Part shown: positions 16,867 to 27,395 of the stretch, one piece after another
Position numbering within the stretch: the stretch's first letter is position 1
Layout of the letters: each line of letters opens with the position of its first letter
NCBI GenBank assembly: GCA_016218415.1
Contig: JACRED010000015.1
Coordinates: 19,715 to 83,714, forward strand
Source: Nitrosomonadales bacterium
Lineage (GTDB): Bacteria; Pseudomonadota; Gammaproteobacteria; Burkholderiales; Gallionellaceae
Reading direction: 5' to 3'
Length of the DNA stretch: 64,000 bases
Notes under the pieces: generated by a model
What the model was told of the DNA's origin: nothing
Database searches by the model: none
Seen by the model: the letters and a program-made list of their open reading frames with translations, nothing else
Program-made: the position numbers and the translations under genes

Positions 16867-18276
16867 ATGAGCAATCGCCAGGTTTACGCTGTGATCCTTG
16901 CCGGTGGGAGCGGCAGCCGTTTGTGGCCGCTATCGCGCCAGCATCTGCCCAAGCAGTTCCTGGCCCTGGATGGCGCGGCCTCGCTGCTGCAAACCACCAT
17001 CAACCGCCTGTCACCGCTAATCGACACCGGCAGTGTACTGATCGTCACGCAAGAATCGCACGCCAAGGGCGAGGCCTATCACGCGCTGCTGCCCTATAAA
17101 ACACTGTTTGAGCCGGTCGGGCGCAATACGGCTCCCGCGATCGCGCTGGCTGCCGCTTATCTTGCGGCCAACGGCGACGATCCCGTCATGGTCGTGCTGC
17201 CGGCCGACCACATCATCAAGGATGAAGCGCGTTTCCGGACGCATCTGAATATCGCGATCGAAGCCGCAAAAAGCGGAAAATTGCTGACTTTCGGTATTCA
17301 TCCGACCCGCCCGGATACCGGTTTCGGCTACATCAAGGCACAGCCCTCGGGCGATCCGAATGTGCTGGATGTAGAACGGTTCACTGAAAAACCCGATATC
17401 GCCACGGCCGGGCGATTCTTGAAGGAGGGCGGTTATTACTGGAACTCGGGCATGTTCGTGTGGCGCGCTTCGGTGATCCTGGCCGAGGTGCAGCGGTATT
17501 TGCCGGCGGTTCATCAGGTGATACAGGACATCGTCGCGGACAGCCGCGTTTCCGGGACATTCCAACAGGCCGTGGAAAAGCATTTCCCGTCCATGCCCTC
17601 CATTTCCATCGACTACGGCGTGCTGGAAAAATCGGATCACGTGTCGCTGATCCCCTGCGACATCGGCTGGAATGACGTCGGCAGCTGGCAGGCCGTGCAC
17701 GAGATCGCCGACAAGGACGAGAACGGCAATGCCTTGCAGGGCAATGTCATTGCCGTCGATTGCAAAAACAGCCTGATACGCGCCGAGAAACGGCTGGTGG
17801 CCGCGATCGGCGTGGAAGACCTGTGCGTGATCGAAACCACCGATGCCATCCTGATTTCCAGGAGCGACCAGAGCCAGCGCGTGCGCGAGGTTGTCGATAC
17901 GCTGCAGCACCGCGGTTCGACCGAGCATATCTACCATGCCAAGGTCAATCGCCCGTGGGGCAACTACACCGTGCTGGAAGAAGACCCGGACGGCTTCAAG
18001 ATCAAGCGCATCGAAGTCGCGCCCGGAGCGCGCCTCAGTCTGCAGAGCCATCGCAAACGCTCCGAGCATTGGGTGGTGGTGTCCGGCACCGCCACCGTCA
18101 CCAACGGAGAAGAGGTGATCACCGTGCAGAAAAACCAGAGCACGTATATTCCGGTCGGCACGAAACACCGCCTGGAAAACCTCGGCAGCGAGCCACTGCA
18201 TATCGTCGAGATACAGGTCGGCGATTACCTCGGCGAAGACGACATCCAGCGTTACGAAGACAATTACGGCAGATAG
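16867..18276 (+). CDS. manC: Mannose-1-phosphate guanylyltransferase / mannose-6-phosphate isomerase
   Basis: 469-aa bifunctional type II PMI/GMP making GDP-mannose. The N-terminal nucleotidyltransferase has LAGGSGSRLWPLSRQHLPKQ (GTP/Mg site) and FTEKPD; the C-terminal cupin has the isomerase motif near RPWGNYTVLEE and LSLQSHRKRSEHWVVVSG with the metal-binding residues. Cytoplasmic. It heads the cluster and feeds gmd and fcl. The matching phosphomannomutase (manB) is not in this window. Confidence 0.96.
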   Translation: MSNRQVYAVILAGGSGSRLWPLSRQHLPKQFLALDGAASLLQTTINRLSPLIDTGSVLIVTQESHAKGEAYHALLPYKTLFEPVGRNTAPAIALAAAYLAANGDDPVMVVLPADHIIKDEARFRTHLNIAIEAAKSGKLLTFGIHPTRPDTGFGYIKAQPSGDPNVLDVERFTEKPDIATAGRFLKEGGYYWNSGMFVWRASVILAEVQRYLPAVHQVIQDIVADSRVSGTFQQAVEKHFPSMPSISIDYGVLEKSDHVSLIPCDIGWNDVGSWQAVHEIADKDENGNALQGNVIAVDCKNSLIRAEKRLVAAIGVEDLCVIETTDAILISRSDQSQRVREVVDTLQHRGSTEHIYHAKVNRPWGNYTVLEEDPDGFKIKRIEVAPGARLSLQSHRKRSEHWVVVSGTATVTNGEEVITVQKNQSTYIPVGTKHRLENLGSEPLHIVEIQVGDYLGEDDIQRYEDNYGR

Positions 18277-18303
18277 CCGCCCAACACATAAAGAGTATTC
18301 AAC

Positions 18304-19398
18304 ATGAGCCAAGCTAAAAAAGTTGCACTGATCACGGGCATCACCGGACAGGATGGCGCTTATCTCGCCGACCTCCTGCTCAAGAAGGGTTATGAGGTGC
18401 ATGGCATCAAGCGCCGCGCCTCGCTGTTCAATACCGACCGTATCGACCATCTGTACCAGGACCCACATGTCTCCAACCGCAATTTTGTGCTGCATTACGG
18501 CGACCTGACCGATTCCACCAACCTGATCCGCATCATCCAGCAGGTGCAGCCGGACGAGATTTACAACCTCGCAGCGATGAGCCACGTGGCGGTGTCGTTC
18601 GAGACACCCGAATATACCGCCAATGCCGACGGTATCGGCACACTGCGCATCCTCGAAGCGATCCGCATCCTCGGTCTGGAAAAGAAGACCCGCTTCTATC
18701 AGGCATCCACTTCAGAGCTGTACGGCCTGGTGCAGGAGATCCCGCAGAAGGAAACCACACCGTTCTATCCGCGCTCGCCCTACGCGGTCGCCAAGCTCTA
18801 CGGATACTGGATCACGGTGAACTACCGCGAGGCTTACGGTATCTACGCTTGCAACGGCATCCTGTTCAACCACGAGTCGCCGGTGCGCGGCGAGACGTTC
18901 GTCACCCGCAAGATCACCCGCGCGCTGGCGCGCATCAAGCTGGGATTGCAGAGCTGCCTCTATCTGGGCAACCTCGATGCATTGCGCGATTGGGGGCATG
19001 CCAAGGACTACGTCGAGATGCAATGGCTGATGCTGCAACAGGAGCAGGCGGAAGACTTCGTGATCGCCACCGGCGTGCAATACAGCGTGCGCCAGTTCGT
19101 CGATACCGCCGCGAAGGAACTCGGTATCAGCATCACCTGGAAAGGCCAGGGCGTGGAGGAGAAGGGTTACGACGGACAGGGCAACTGCATCGTGCAGGTC
19201 GACCCGCGCTATTTCCGGCCCACCGAAGTCGAAACGCTGCTGGGCGACCCGAGCAAGGCCAAGGAAAAGCTCGGCTGGACACCGAAGATCACTTTTCACG
19301 AGCTGGTCGCCGAGATGGTGCGCGAAGACCTCAAGTCTGCCGAGCGCGATGAATTGGTGAAGAAACACGGATTCGCCGCCTACGACTATCACGAGTAA
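18304..19398 (+). CDS. gmd: GDP-mannose 4,6-dehydratase
   Basis: 364-aa extended short-chain dehydrogenase converting GDP-D-mannose to GDP-4-keto-6-deoxy-D-mannose with bound [19 protein letters not shown] is the nucleotide loop; the catalytic triad is in STSELYG (Thr/Ser, Glu) and YAVAK (Tyr, Lys); GIKRRAS and [17 protein letters not shown] are characteristic of Gmd. Length and start are standard. It lies 27 bp after manC and 9 bp before fcl. Confidence 0.97.
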   Translation: MSQAKKVALITGITGQDGAYLADLLLKKGYEVHGIKRRASLFNTDRIDHLYQDPHVSNRNFVLHYGDLTDSTNLIRIIQQVQPDEIYNLAAMSHVAVSFETPEYTANADGIGTLRILEAIRILGLEKKTRFYQASTSELYGLVQEIPQKETTPFYPRSPYAVAKLYGYWITVNYREAYGIYACNGILFNHESPVRGETFVTRKITRALARIKLGLQSCLYLGNLDALRDWGHAKDYVEMQWLMLQQEQAEDFVIATGVQYSVRQFVDTAAKELGISITWKGQGVEEKGYDGQGNCIVQVDPRYFRPTEVETLLGDPSKAKEKLGWTPKITFHELVAEMVREDLKSAERDELVKKHGFAAYDYHE

Positions 19399-19407
19399 AA
19401 GTTGGCG

Positions 19408-20367
19408 ATGAACAAGAACGCGAAGATCTACATCGCCGGACACCGCGGTCTGGCCGGCAGCGCAATTGCGCGTGAGTTGCGGCGGCAGAGTTACACAAAT
19501 ATTGTAGGCCGCACCCATGCCGAACTGGATCTGGAAGATGCCGCCGCCACCCGAAAATTCTTCGAACAGGAGCGGCCCGAAATCGTATTCCTGGCCGCGG
19601 CCAAGGTCGGCGGCATACACGCCAACAATACCTATCCGGTGGATTTTCTGATGAGCAATCTGCTCGTTGAAGCCAACGTCTGCCGTGCCGCGCATGCAAC
19701 CGGCGCAGCTCGCCTGATCTTTCTCGGCAGCTCGTGCATCTACCCGCGCGACTGCCCGCAGCCGATCAGGGAAGAATATCTGCTCACCGGTCCGCTGGAG
19801 TCGACCAACCGCCCCTATGCGCTGGCCAAGATCGCCGGCATCGAGATGTGCTGGTCCTACAACCGCCAATACGGGGCGAAATGGCTCGCGGCGATGCCGA
19901 CCAATCTGTACGGGCCCGGCGACAACTATGATTTGAACAATTCTCACGTCCTGCCCGCGCTGATCCGCAAGATGCATGATGCAAAAACCTCCGGCGCGGC
20001 GGAAGTCGTGCTGTGGGGCAGCGGCACGCCCAGGCGGGAGTTTCTGTATGTGGACGATCTGGCGAACGCGCTGGTCTTTCTCGCCACCCTGGAGGATGAA
20101 CGCTACGATGCCCTGGTCGCGCCATCGCAATGTCCGCTGATCAATGTGGGGACGGGTACCGATCTGACGATACGCGAACTGGCCGAAACCGTTGCCAAAG
20201 TGGTGGGCTACACCGGCAGGTTCGTGCAGGACACCTCCAAACCGGATGGCACGATGCGCAAGGTGATGGATGTATCGAGGATACAGCGCCTGGGGTGGAA
20301 AGCGAACACCACCCTGCAACAGGGAATCACCATGACTTACAAGACATTCAGCGAGGCACTGACATGA
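19408..20367 (+). CDS. fcl: GDP-L-fucose synthase
   Basis: 319-aa epimerase/reductase turning GDP-4-keto-6-deoxymannose into GDP-L-fucose. [16 protein letters not shown] is the NADP loop, and [14 protein letters not shown] with YALAK carries the Ser-Tyr-Lys triad plus the Cys-His acid/base pair region (the His in [11 protein letters not shown]). A TTG two codons upstream (19402) is an equally open start; I prefer the ATG. With gmd it indicates fucose (or a fucose derivative) in the polymer. The next gene starts inside its stop (ATGA). Confidence 0.95.
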   Translation: MNKNAKIYIAGHRGLAGSAIARELRRQSYTNIVGRTHAELDLEDAAATRKFFEQERPEIVFLAAAKVGGIHANNTYPVDFLMSNLLVEANVCRAAHATGAARLIFLGSSCIYPRDCPQPIREEYLLTGPLESTNRPYALAKIAGIEMCWSYNRQYGAKWLAAMPTNLYGPGDNYDLNNSHVLPALIRKMHDAKTSGAAEVVLWGSGTPRREFLYVDDLANALVFLATLEDERYDALVAPSQCPLINVGTGTDLTIRELAETVAKVVGYTGRFVQDTSKPDGTMRKVMDVSRIQRLGWKANTTLQQGITMTYKTFSEALT

Positions 20368-21134
20368 AAGCAATCATTCTGGCCGGCGGCTTGGGCACCC
20401 GGATCAGCGAAGAAACCTCCACGCGCCCCAAGCCCATGGTCGAGATCGGCGGCAAGCCCATCCTGTGGCACATCATGAAAAACTATTCGGCACATGGCAT
20501 CCACGATTTTGTGATTTGCTGCGGCTACAAAGGCTATGTGATCAAGGAATATTTCGCCAACTATTTCCTGCATATGTCGGACGTAACCTTCGACATGGAA
20601 CACAACAAAATGGAAGTGCATCAGCGCTATGCCGAACCTTGGCGGGTAACCCTGGTGGACACCGGCGAGGACACCATGACAGGCGGTCGTCTGAAGCGGG
20701 TGGCGGACTACGTCAAGGATGATGAGGCGTTCTGTTTCACCTATGGGGACGGGGTCAGCGACGTTAACATCACCGATCTGATCGCTTTCCACAAGGCGCA
20801 GAAGGTCAAGGCCACGTTGACTGCAACCATTCCACCGGGCCGTTTTGGCGCGCTGGATATGAACGGCAACAAGGTCAACAGTTTCATGGAAAAGCCCAAA
20901 GGCGACGGCGCGATGATCAACGGTGGCTTCTTTGTGCTTTCGCCTAAAGTCATAGACTACATCAGTGATGACAAAACGATCTGGGAGCGTGAACCGCTGG
21001 AGCGCCTGGCGGAAGAGGGCAATCTGGCGGCGTTTCATCACAATGGTTTCTGGCAGCCCATGGATACCTTGCGCGACAAGATGCATCTGGAAGAGCTGTG
21101 GTCCAGTGGAAAGGCGCCGTGGAAAACATGGTAG
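20364..21134 (+). CDS. rfbF: Glucose-1-phosphate cytidylyltransferase
   Basis: 256 aa, the usual length, making CDP-D-glucose from CTP and glucose-1-phosphate. [17 protein letters not shown]...[12 protein letters not shown] is the nucleotide/metal signature of the RfbF (DdhA) branch, with TYGDGVSD later as the Mg-binding loop. The start ATG overlaps the fcl stop (ATGA). First step of the CDP-3,6-dideoxyhexose route and followed directly by rfbG and rfbH. Confidence 0.96.
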   Translation: MKAIILAGGLGTRISEETSTRPKPMVEIGGKPILWHIMKNYSAHGIHDFVICCGYKGYVIKEYFANYFLHMSDVTFDMEHNKMEVHQRYAEPWRVTLVDTGEDTMTGGRLKRVADYVKDDEAFCFTYGDGVSDVNITDLIAFHKAQKVKATLTATIPPGRFGALDMNGNKVNSFMEKPKGDGAMINGGFFVLSPKVIDYISDDKTIWEREPLERLAEEGNLAAFHHNGFWQPMDTLRDKMHLEELWSSGKAPWKTW

Positions 21135-22207
21135 ATCCATCGTTCTGGAACGGCAAGGTCGTGCTGCTGACCGGGCATACCGGCTTCAAGGGAAGCTGGA
21201 TTTCACTGTGGCTGCAATCGATGGGCGCGAAAGTGGTCGGATATGCGCTGGCGCCCCCGACCGATCCCAGTCTGTTTGTTGCCGCAGATGTCGCGCGGGG
21301 CATGACCGGCATCACAGGCGACATCCGCGATCTGGGGCATTTGCGCGCGGTGTTTGCCGAACACCGGCCCGAGATTGTGATCCACATGGCCGCACAGCCC
21401 CTGGTGCGCTACTCCTACGCCAACCCGGTCGAGACCTATTCCACCAACGTGATGGGTACAGTCCATGTGCTGGAAGCGGCGAGGCTGTCTGGTTCGGTGC
21501 GAGCCATCGTCAACGTCACCAGCGACAAATGTTATGAAAACCGCGAATGGGTGTGGGGCTACCGTGAGAACGAGCCCATGGGCGGCTACGATCCCTACAG
21601 CAACAGCAAAGGCTGCGCGGAACTGGTGGCCTCGGCTTACCGAAGCTCATATTTCAACCCGGACTGCTTTGCAGATCACGACATAGCGCTGGCCTCGGCC
21701 CGTGCCGGCAACGTGATCGGCGGCGGCGACTGGGCGGAAGACCGGCTCATACCGGATATAATGCGCGCCATTGTGCAGGGCAGGCCGGTACATATCCGCA
21801 ATCCCCACGCCATCAGGCCCTGGCAGCATGTATTGGAGCCGCTGTCCGGTTATTTGATACTGGCGCAGAAACTTTTTGCAGAAGGCGCGGCCTACGGCGA
21901 AGCCTGGAATTTCGGGCCGAGCGACGAAGACGCCAGACCCGTGCAATGGATCGTGGAAAATCTGACCCGGCAATGGGGCGAGGGTGCAAGCTGGGTGCTG
22001 GATGGAGGCGATCACCCCCATGAGGCGCATTACCTGAAGCTGGATTGTTCCAAGGCCAAGGCAAGACTGGATTGGCATCCGCGCTGGCATCTCGAAGATA
22101 CGCTGGGCGCCATCGTGGCCTGGCACCGTTGGCACCGGGCTGGCAAAGACATGCGCGAAATGACGCTAGCGCAAATTGCCGCATATAAATCGGCCGGCGT
22201 TAAATAG
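21128..22207 (+). CDS. rfbG: CDP-glucose 4,6-dehydratase
   Basis: 359-aa SDR enzyme giving CDP-4-keto-6-deoxyglucose. [19 protein letters not shown] is the NAD loop typical of Rfb[12 protein letters not shown] and YSNSKG carry the catalytic Thr/Asp/Lys and Tyr/Lys. I start at ATG 21128, which overlaps rfbF by 7 bp and gives the family's usual length; a GTG at 21098 would add ten residues. Second step of the CDP-dideoxyhexose path. Confidence 0.95.
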   Translation: MVDPSFWNGKVVLLTGHTGFKGSWISLWLQSMGAKVVGYALAPPTDPSLFVAADVARGMTGITGDIRDLGHLRAVFAEHRPEIVIHMAAQPLVRYSYANPVETYSTNVMGTVHVLEAARLSGSVRAIVNVTSDKCYENREWVWGYRENEPMGGYDPYSNSKGCAELVASAYRSSYFNPDCFADHDIALASARAGNVIGGGDWAEDRLIPDIMRAIVQGRPVHIRNPHAIRPWQHVLEPLSGYLILAQKLFAEGAAYGEAWNFGPSDEDARPVQWIVENLTRQWGEGASWVLDGGDHPHEAHYLKLDCSKAKARLDWHPRWHLEDTLGAIVAWHRWHRAGKDMREMTLAQIAAYKSAGVK

Positions 22208-22225
22208 AAACAAACAGGAGTCAGT

Positions 22226-23539
22226 GTGAGCAAAGAGGCGATAAAGCAGCAGATCTTCGAACTGGTTGAACAATACAGCGCGCTGCATTTTGCAGAAAAG
22301 GCGTTTACGCCCGGCACCAGCGTCATACCGCCGTCGGGCAAGGTGCTGGGTGCAAGCGAACTGAAGAACATGGTGGATGCCTCACTGGACGGCTGGCTCA
22401 CCACCGGGCGCTTCAACGAAGCATTCGAGAAACGCTTCGCGGAATTCGTCGGCGTACCCTATGCGTTGACCACCACTTCCGGCTCATCGGCCAACCTGCT
22501 GGCTTTTACCGCACTGACCTCGCACAAGCTGGGAGACCGCGCCCTGAAGCCGGGCGATGAGGTCATCACCGTCGCCGCCGGCTTCCCCACCACGGTGAAC
22601 CCGATGTTGCAGAACGGCATGGTGCCGGTGTTCGTCGATGTGGACATCCCGACTTACAACATCGACCCGCAAAAGATCGCGGCAGCCGTGACCGAGCGCA
22701 CACGCGCCATCATGGTGGCGCACACGCTGGGCAATCCGTTCGACCTGGATGCGGTGATGGCACTGGCCAAAAAGCACAACCTCTGGGTCATCGAAGACTG
22801 CTGCGATGCGCTCGGCTCGCGCTACAAAGGCCGGCACGTCGGCAGTTTCGGCCACATCGCCACGTGCAGCTTTTATCCCGCGCACCACATCACGATGGGC
22901 GAAGGCGGCATGGTTTTCACCAAGGACCGCGATCTGCGCACCATCATCGAATCGTTCCGCGACTGGGGACGCGATTGCTATTGCGCGCCGGGCTGCGACA
23001 ACACCTGCGGCAAACGCTTTGGCCAGCAGCTCGGCTCGCTGCCGTTCGGCTACGACCACAAGTACACCTATTCTCACCTGGGCTACAACCTCAAGATCAC
23101 CGACATGCAGGCGGCCTGCGCGCTGGCGCAGATGGATAGACTCCCGGAGTTCGTCGAGGCGCGCAAACGCAATTTTGCCTTCCTCAAAGCGCGCCTGGAA
23201 TCCTGCGCAGAGTTTCTGATTCTGCCTGAAGCCACAGCCGGCAGCGAACCATCCTGGTTCGGCTTCCCGATCACAATCCGCGAATCGGCAGGCGTTGCAA
23301 GGGTGGAACTGTTGAAATATCTGGATGAGAACAAGGTCGGAACGCGGTTGCTGTTTGCCGGCAATTTGACACGCCAACCGTATTTTGAAGGCCGCACTTA
23401 TCGTACCAGCGGTGAATTAACCAATACGGACAACATCATGAATAACACGCTCTGGATCGGTGTCTATCCCGGCCTGAATGAAGCGATGTTGAGTTTTGTG
23501 GCTGAAAGGATTGAAACGTTCTTTGGTGTCAATTTCTAA
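22226..23539 (+). CDS. rfbH: CDP-6-deoxy-4-hexulose 3-dehydrase (E1)
   Basis: 437-aa PMP-dependent, [2Fe-2S] enzyme that removes the C3 hydroxyl. It has an aminotransferase fold but, as in E1, a His replaces the PLP-lysine (HHITMGEGG), and the cluster cysteines follow in [17 protein letters not shown]. Exact family length. E1 needs an NADH-dependent flavo-iron-sulfur reductase (E3, DdhD/RfbI), for which no gene is seen anywhere in this window. 18 bp after rfbG; the next gene follows without a gap. Confidence 0.96.
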   Translation: MSKEAIKQQIFELVEQYSALHFAEKAFTPGTSVIPPSGKVLGASELKNMVDASLDGWLTTGRFNEAFEKRFAEFVGVPYALTTTSGSSANLLAFTALTSHKLGDRALKPGDEVITVAAGFPTTVNPMLQNGMVPVFVDVDIPTYNIDPQKIAAAVTERTRAIMVAHTLGNPFDLDAVMALAKKHNLWVIEDCCDALGSRYKGRHVGSFGHIATCSFYPAHHITMGEGGMVFTKDRDLRTIIESFRDWGRDCYCAPGCDNTCGKRFGQQLGSLPFGYDHKYTYSHLGYNLKITDMQAACALAQMDRLPEFVEARKRNFAFLKARLESCAEFLILPEATAGSEPSWFGFPITIRESAGVARVELLKYLDENKVGTRLLFAGNLTRQPYFEGRTYRTSGELTNTDNIMNNTLWIGVYPGLNEAMLSFVAERIETFFGVNF

Positions 23540-24088
23540 GTGTTTGAACTCAAGTCCAGCAAAATCGATGGGTGTTTTGAATTGCAATCCAAAGCGTTTA
23601 AAGACATTCGGGGGAAATTTGTAAAAGTTTTCCACGAACAAGCTTTTGCAGCGCAAGGGTTGGAGACGGTCTTCGCCGAGGAATATTACTCGGTATCCTA
23701 TAAGAACGTGATCAGAGGCCTGCATTTTCAGCTGCCACCGATGGATCACGTAAAAATGGTTTACTGCGTGGAGGGCGAGGTACTGGACGCGGTGGTTGAC
23801 CTGAGACGCGGCTCGCCTACCTATAGGCAATACGTCTTATTTGAACTCAGTTCCACCAAAGCCAACAGCATCTATATCCCGAAGGGCATGGCTCATGGCT
23901 TTTGTGCGCTGAGCGATCGCGCGATTATGGTTTATAAGGTCAGCACAGTTTATTCGCCAGAACATGATGCGGGCGTACTCTGGAATTCTGCGGGTATACC
24001 CTGGCCGACCACACAGGCCATCTTGTCAGCACGCGATCAAAGTTTCCCCCGCCTCGAAAATTTTGAGAGCCCGTTCAATTATGAGTAA
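23540..24088 (+). CDS. RmlC/AscE-like NDP-sugar 3,5-epimerase family protein
   Basis: 182-aa cupin of the dTDP-4-keto-rhamnose 3,5-epimerase family, starting at GTG right after the rfbH stop. Catalytic features of the family are visible: the His in VIRGLHFQ, the Tyr-containing YKVSTVYSPEHD, and the final DQSFPRLENF. There is no rmlA/rmlB/rmlD nearby, while rfbF, rfbG and rfbH are, so the likely substrate is the CDP-3,6-dideoxy-4-hexulose, as for AscE, which epimerises C5 on the way to CDP-ascarylose. It overlaps the reductase gene by 8 bp. Confidence 0.85.
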   Translation: MFELKSSKIDGCFELQSKAFKDIRGKFVKVFHEQAFAAQGLETVFAEEYYSVSYKNVIRGLHFQLPPMDHVKMVYCVEGEVLDAVVDLRRGSPTYRQYVLFELSSTKANSIYIPKGMAHGFCALSDRAIMVYKVSTVYSPEHDAGVLWNSAGIPWPTTQAILSARDQSFPRLENFESPFNYE

Positions 24089-24995
24089 CGCCCCCGCAGG
24101 TCATAGTTCGCCTAGCCGCATCGCGCTGGTCACCGGTGCAACGGGATTTATCGGTGGTCATCTGGTCACACGTTTGGTGCGGGAGGGCTGGCAGGTGCAT
24201 ACTGTGATCCGTTCCGGGTCGCATCTGCCCTCCGCGCCAGAATTCATGCGGGTAATCGCTCACACGCATGACGGCACCACCGAGGGGATGATCCGTCTGA
24301 TGGCGGAGGCAAAACCACTGGTGGTATTTCATCTGGCTTCGCTGTTCCTTTCCCAGCACGAGGCACGGGATGTGGAGCCTTTGATACTGAGCAACGTGCT
24401 GTTCGGCGGCCAGCTGCTGGAGGCGATGATGGTCAACGGAGTAAACCAGATCGTCAACACCGGAACCTCTTGGCAACATTACAACAATGAAGACTACAAC
24501 CCGGTTTGCCTGTACGCCGCTACCAAACAAGCCTTTGAAGATATTCTCGCTTACTACACCGAGGCCACTGCAATAAGGGCCGTCACCCTCCAGCTTTTTG
24601 ATACTTATGGGCCCGACGACCCCAGACCCAAACTTTTCCATCTTCTGGGTAAAACAGCCAGGAGCTTGGAAGAGTTTGCGATGTCCCCGGGCGAACAACT
24701 GATCGATATCGTGTATATCGATGACGTCATCGATGCCTATCTATGTGCAGCCGATGAGCTGGGGGGTATGCCGGCAGGCCACCGGGTGCATGCGGTCTCA
24801 TCAGGCAAGCCACTGCCGCTTCGCGAGTTGGTTTCCGTATATGAAAGCGTGCTTGGCGTGAAACTGCCTATCGCCTGGGGAAAGCGCACCTATCGGCCGC
24901 GTGAAGTCATGGTGACTTGGAACAGGGGCAGCTCACTGGCAGGGTGGCATCCCAAAGTAAGCCTTGCCCAAGGCATACAGCGAACCTGCAAATAA
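24081..24995 (+). CDS. NAD-dependent 4-ketosugar reductase (RfbJ/AscF-like)
   Basis: 304-aa extended SDR. IALVTGATGFIGGHLV is the cofactor loop; NTGTSWQHYNNEDYNP and YAATK supply the Ser/Thr-Tyr-Lys triad and resemble CDP-abequose synthase RfbJ in wording. It starts inside the stop of the epimerase gene. By position it should be the final 4-ketoreductase giving CDP-abequose (if the epimerase is not used) or an L-sugar such as CDP-ascarylose (if it is). Which product is made cannot be read from the sequence. Confidence 0.85.
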   Translation: MSNAPAGHSSPSRIALVTGATGFIGGHLVTRLVREGWQVHTVIRSGSHLPSAPEFMRVIAHTHDGTTEGMIRLMAEAKPLVVFHLASLFLSQHEARDVEPLILSNVLFGGQLLEAMMVNGVNQIVNTGTSWQHYNNEDYNPVCLYAATKQAFEDILAYYTEATAIRAVTLQLFDTYGPDDPRPKLFHLLGKTARSLEEFAMSPGEQLIDIVYIDDVIDAYLCAADELGGMPAGHRVHAVSSGKPLPLRELVSVYESVLGVKLPIAWGKRTYRPREVMVTWNRGSSLAGWHPKVSLAQGIQRTCK

Positions 24996-25008
24996 TCAGA
25001 ATCTGCGC

Positions 25009-26544
25009 ATGAGTGTCCATGGCAAGATATTGAGAGGAGTATCGGGGGGAGCATTTTTTTCTCTGGTGACGGTTATTGTGTCATTCGTCCAACTGCGTCT
25101 GGTGTTGGACTTTTTGTCACCCAGTCTCGCAGGGACCTGGCTGCTGTTCATATCTGTCGGGTCATACATTGCATTTTTTGATCTGGGCCTGAGCCCCACG
25201 ATCGCCCGGGAAATCGGCTTCCACCTCGGCACAGAACGGCTTGATCAGCAACACAAGACCAAACTCATCGCCGACCTGCTCGTGACCAGCAATTACCTGT
25301 TTCACCTGCTGTCGATCGCGGTTTTCTTGCTGGCGGTACTGCTCGGCGGTTATATCGTGCACACTTCAACCGCTACGGATCAATATTCACAAGTGGCTTG
25401 GGCATGGCTCATTTTCGCCACCGGGGCCGCGCTGAATTTATGGGCAAGCAGTCCCTTCGCGGCGCTGTATGGCCTGGGCTACTGGGGCAGCGAACGACTG
25501 ATTCGCTCGTTATCACTGTTGGCGGGGTTGGCTTTGACGGTCGGGCTGCTTTATGCGGGATTCGGCATAATCGGACTTTCGGTAGCTTGGGCAGCACAGG
25601 GCTTGTTGGCGAGAATGGTTGCCAAGCAGATCCTGCACCGGAAGTATCCCGATTTATTGGCGGCTCGCAGCAAGCCTGATCTACAACTCGCCAAAACAAT
25701 TATAACGCCCAGCTTGAAATGGGCCGTAATGGGCTTTGGTGCCATTCTGATTTTGCAGACAGACAATGTCATCATTGCTGCGGTGCTAGGTCCGGCGGCG
25801 ATACCGAACTATGAAGCGGCCGCCAAAATTGCAATCACGGCCATGAGCTTTGCAGCGATACTGGTTACCGCAACGTCACCGCAAATTTCAAAGGCATATG
25901 CCGAAAAAAACACTGCGCTGGTCGCCTCTTTATTGTCGCAGAGTGTGAGGCTAAGTGTCACGATGGTTGTCTTCTTGGCGGCATATGTCGCGGTCTATGG
26001 TGACGCAATTATTGCGCTATGGCTCGGAAACGGAAGATTTGTCGGTTTCCCTATACTCTGGACACTTTTGCTGATGGTACTACTGGAAGCACACCATGTT
26101 GCAATGGCAACAGCAACTGTCGCTACCGGGCATATGCCATTTACAAAGCCGGCCTTGTTGGCGGGCGTCCTAAATCTGGCAATTTCTGTCATTCTCGCTC
26201 AGCACTTGGGGCTATGGGGAGTAGCTTTAGGTACACTGATGGCACAGCTATTGACCAATAATTGGTATGCTCCATATGTGGCACTTAAACATTTCGGCAT
26301 ACCTTTCAGCACACACTATAAAACGGTGTTGATGCCAACCGGCCTGTTGCTTGCGGTATTGCTGTCCGCAAACTTTTTATTGAAGCAAATGCTTGGCAAT
26401 TACTCCCATCTTATCGTGCTATCCAGCTCCCTTTTCTTCTCAGCATTGATTGCTGTCGGTGCCGCATACTTACTAGTGCTAACTAGCAACGAACGCCAAG
26501 CCATTCAAATCCAGATACTTGGCAATTGGGGAAATAAACCATGA
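25009..26544 (+). CDS. wzx: O-antigen flippase, Wzx family
   Basis: 511-aa integral membrane protein with about twelve hydrophobic segments and the polysaccharide-biosynthesis/MATE-like layout (GGAFFSLVTVIVSFVQLRLV at the start, FFDLGLSPTIAREIG in loop 1). It should flip undecaprenyl-linked repeat units to the periplasm. Start ATG 25009 is 14 bp after the reductase gene; a TTG-initiated longer frame begins at 24964 inside that gene. From here to ~32 kb the G+C content drops clearly, as is usual for serotype-specific regions. Confidence 0.88.
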   Translation: MSVHGKILRGVSGGAFFSLVTVIVSFVQLRLVLDFLSPSLAGTWLLFISVGSYIAFFDLGLSPTIAREIGFHLGTERLDQQHKTKLIADLLVTSNYLFHLLSIAVFLLAVLLGGYIVHTSTATDQYSQVAWAWLIFATGAALNLWASSPFAALYGLGYWGSERLIRSLSLLAGLALTVGLLYAGFGIIGLSVAWAAQGLLARMVAKQILHRKYPDLLAARSKPDLQLAKTIITPSLKWAVMGFGAILILQTDNVIIAAVLGPAAIPNYEAAAKIAITAMSFAAILVTATSPQISKAYAEKNTALVASLLSQSVRLSVTMVVFLAAYVAVYGDAIIALWLGNGRFVGFPILWTLLLMVLLEAHHVAMATATVATGHMPFTKPALLAGVLNLAISVILAQHLGLWGVALGTLMAQLLTNNWYAPYVALKHFGIPFSTHYKTVLMPTGLLLAVLLSANFLLKQMLGNYSHLIVLSSSLFFSALIAVGAAYLLVLTSNERQAIQIQILGNWGNKP

Positions 26545-27395
26545 TGCAGGCCAGCCAACCTTTGGTATCAGTATGCATCCCTGTATATAACGGCGAGAAA
26601 TATATTGCGGAAACCATACAATCCGTGCTGGCTCAGACTTATTCAAAAATTGAAATCCTGGTTCAGGACAATGCCTCCACAGATGCCACCGTGAGTATAT
26701 TGCGAGAGCTCGCCGCCAATAATTCACGGATTTGCATAGAGCGCAACGGGCAAAATTGTGGAATGTCGGCAAACTGGAATAGGGTGATCAACAGAGCGCG
26801 TGGCGATTACATCATGTTGCTGAGCGCGGATGATTTGCTTAAAGAAGCTTTTGTTGCAACCTGCCTGGAAACATTTTTACAGCAAGACGTTGATGTTGTG
26901 ACGACCAACCACCTTTACCTTAGTGGTGGCAGGTTATCCCGCAGAAAAACATCTTTGGCATCCGGCGTGCGTCAGGATTATTGTCATTTGATACTCTTGT
27001 TGAATCCTTTTTCTATCAATTTTACGCTCTTCACTCGAGATGTAGTTAACCGGATGCGCATTGACGGAAATCTCTTTTCAACTGCCTATTACACTTGCGA
27101 TTATGATCTCTGGATCAGGCTGGCGCTGACCAATAGCAAAATTTCATATATGGATAAACCGCTCGGTGTTTATCGCGTCCATGGCGAGAATCTGTCCAGA
27201 CAAGTGAAACGAATGAGCCGGCAAACATTCTTTGTTCTGTTGGCGAATAAGATCGGCTTGAAAAGCCGGTGTTCAGTAGCATATCGCTTCACATTGTTCA
27301 GATTTGTTGTGCGTAACCTGCACAACAGGTTCGCTAAAGGTATCGCGGATAATCGTATGCTACATGCGCTATTAGGAGAATTGGTAAGAACATGA
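26541..27395 (+). CDS. Glycosyltransferase family 2
   Basis: 284-aa GT-A fold transferase: VSVCIPVYNGEKYIAETIQS at the N-terminus, QDNASTDATV and the DXD-like SADDLL, plus the acceptor-side YDLWIRLAL near residue 190. It should add one sugar to the lipid-linked repeat unit at the cytoplasmic face of the inner membrane. It starts within the stop of wzx (ATGA) and its own stop overlaps wzy the same way. The sugar cannot be assigned. Confidence 0.9.
   Translation: MMQASQPLVSVCIPVYNGEKYIAETIQSVLAQTYSKIEILVQDNASTDATVSILRELAANNSRICIERNGQNCGMSANWNRVINRARGDYIMLLSADDLLKEAFVATCLETFLQQDVDVVTTNHLYLSGGRLSRRKTSLASGVRQDYCHLILLLNPFSINFTLFTRDVVNRMRIDGNLFSTAYYTCDYDLWIRLALTNSKISYMDKPLGVYRVHGENLSRQVKRMSRQTFFVLLANKIGLKSRCSVAYRFTLFRFVVRNLHNRFAKGIADNRMLHALLGELVRT

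Noticed and set aside
17017..20373. Minus-strand open frames of over 500 codons across manC, gmd and fcl
   Set aside because: They mirror well-identified genes on the + strand and show no domain or ribosome site.
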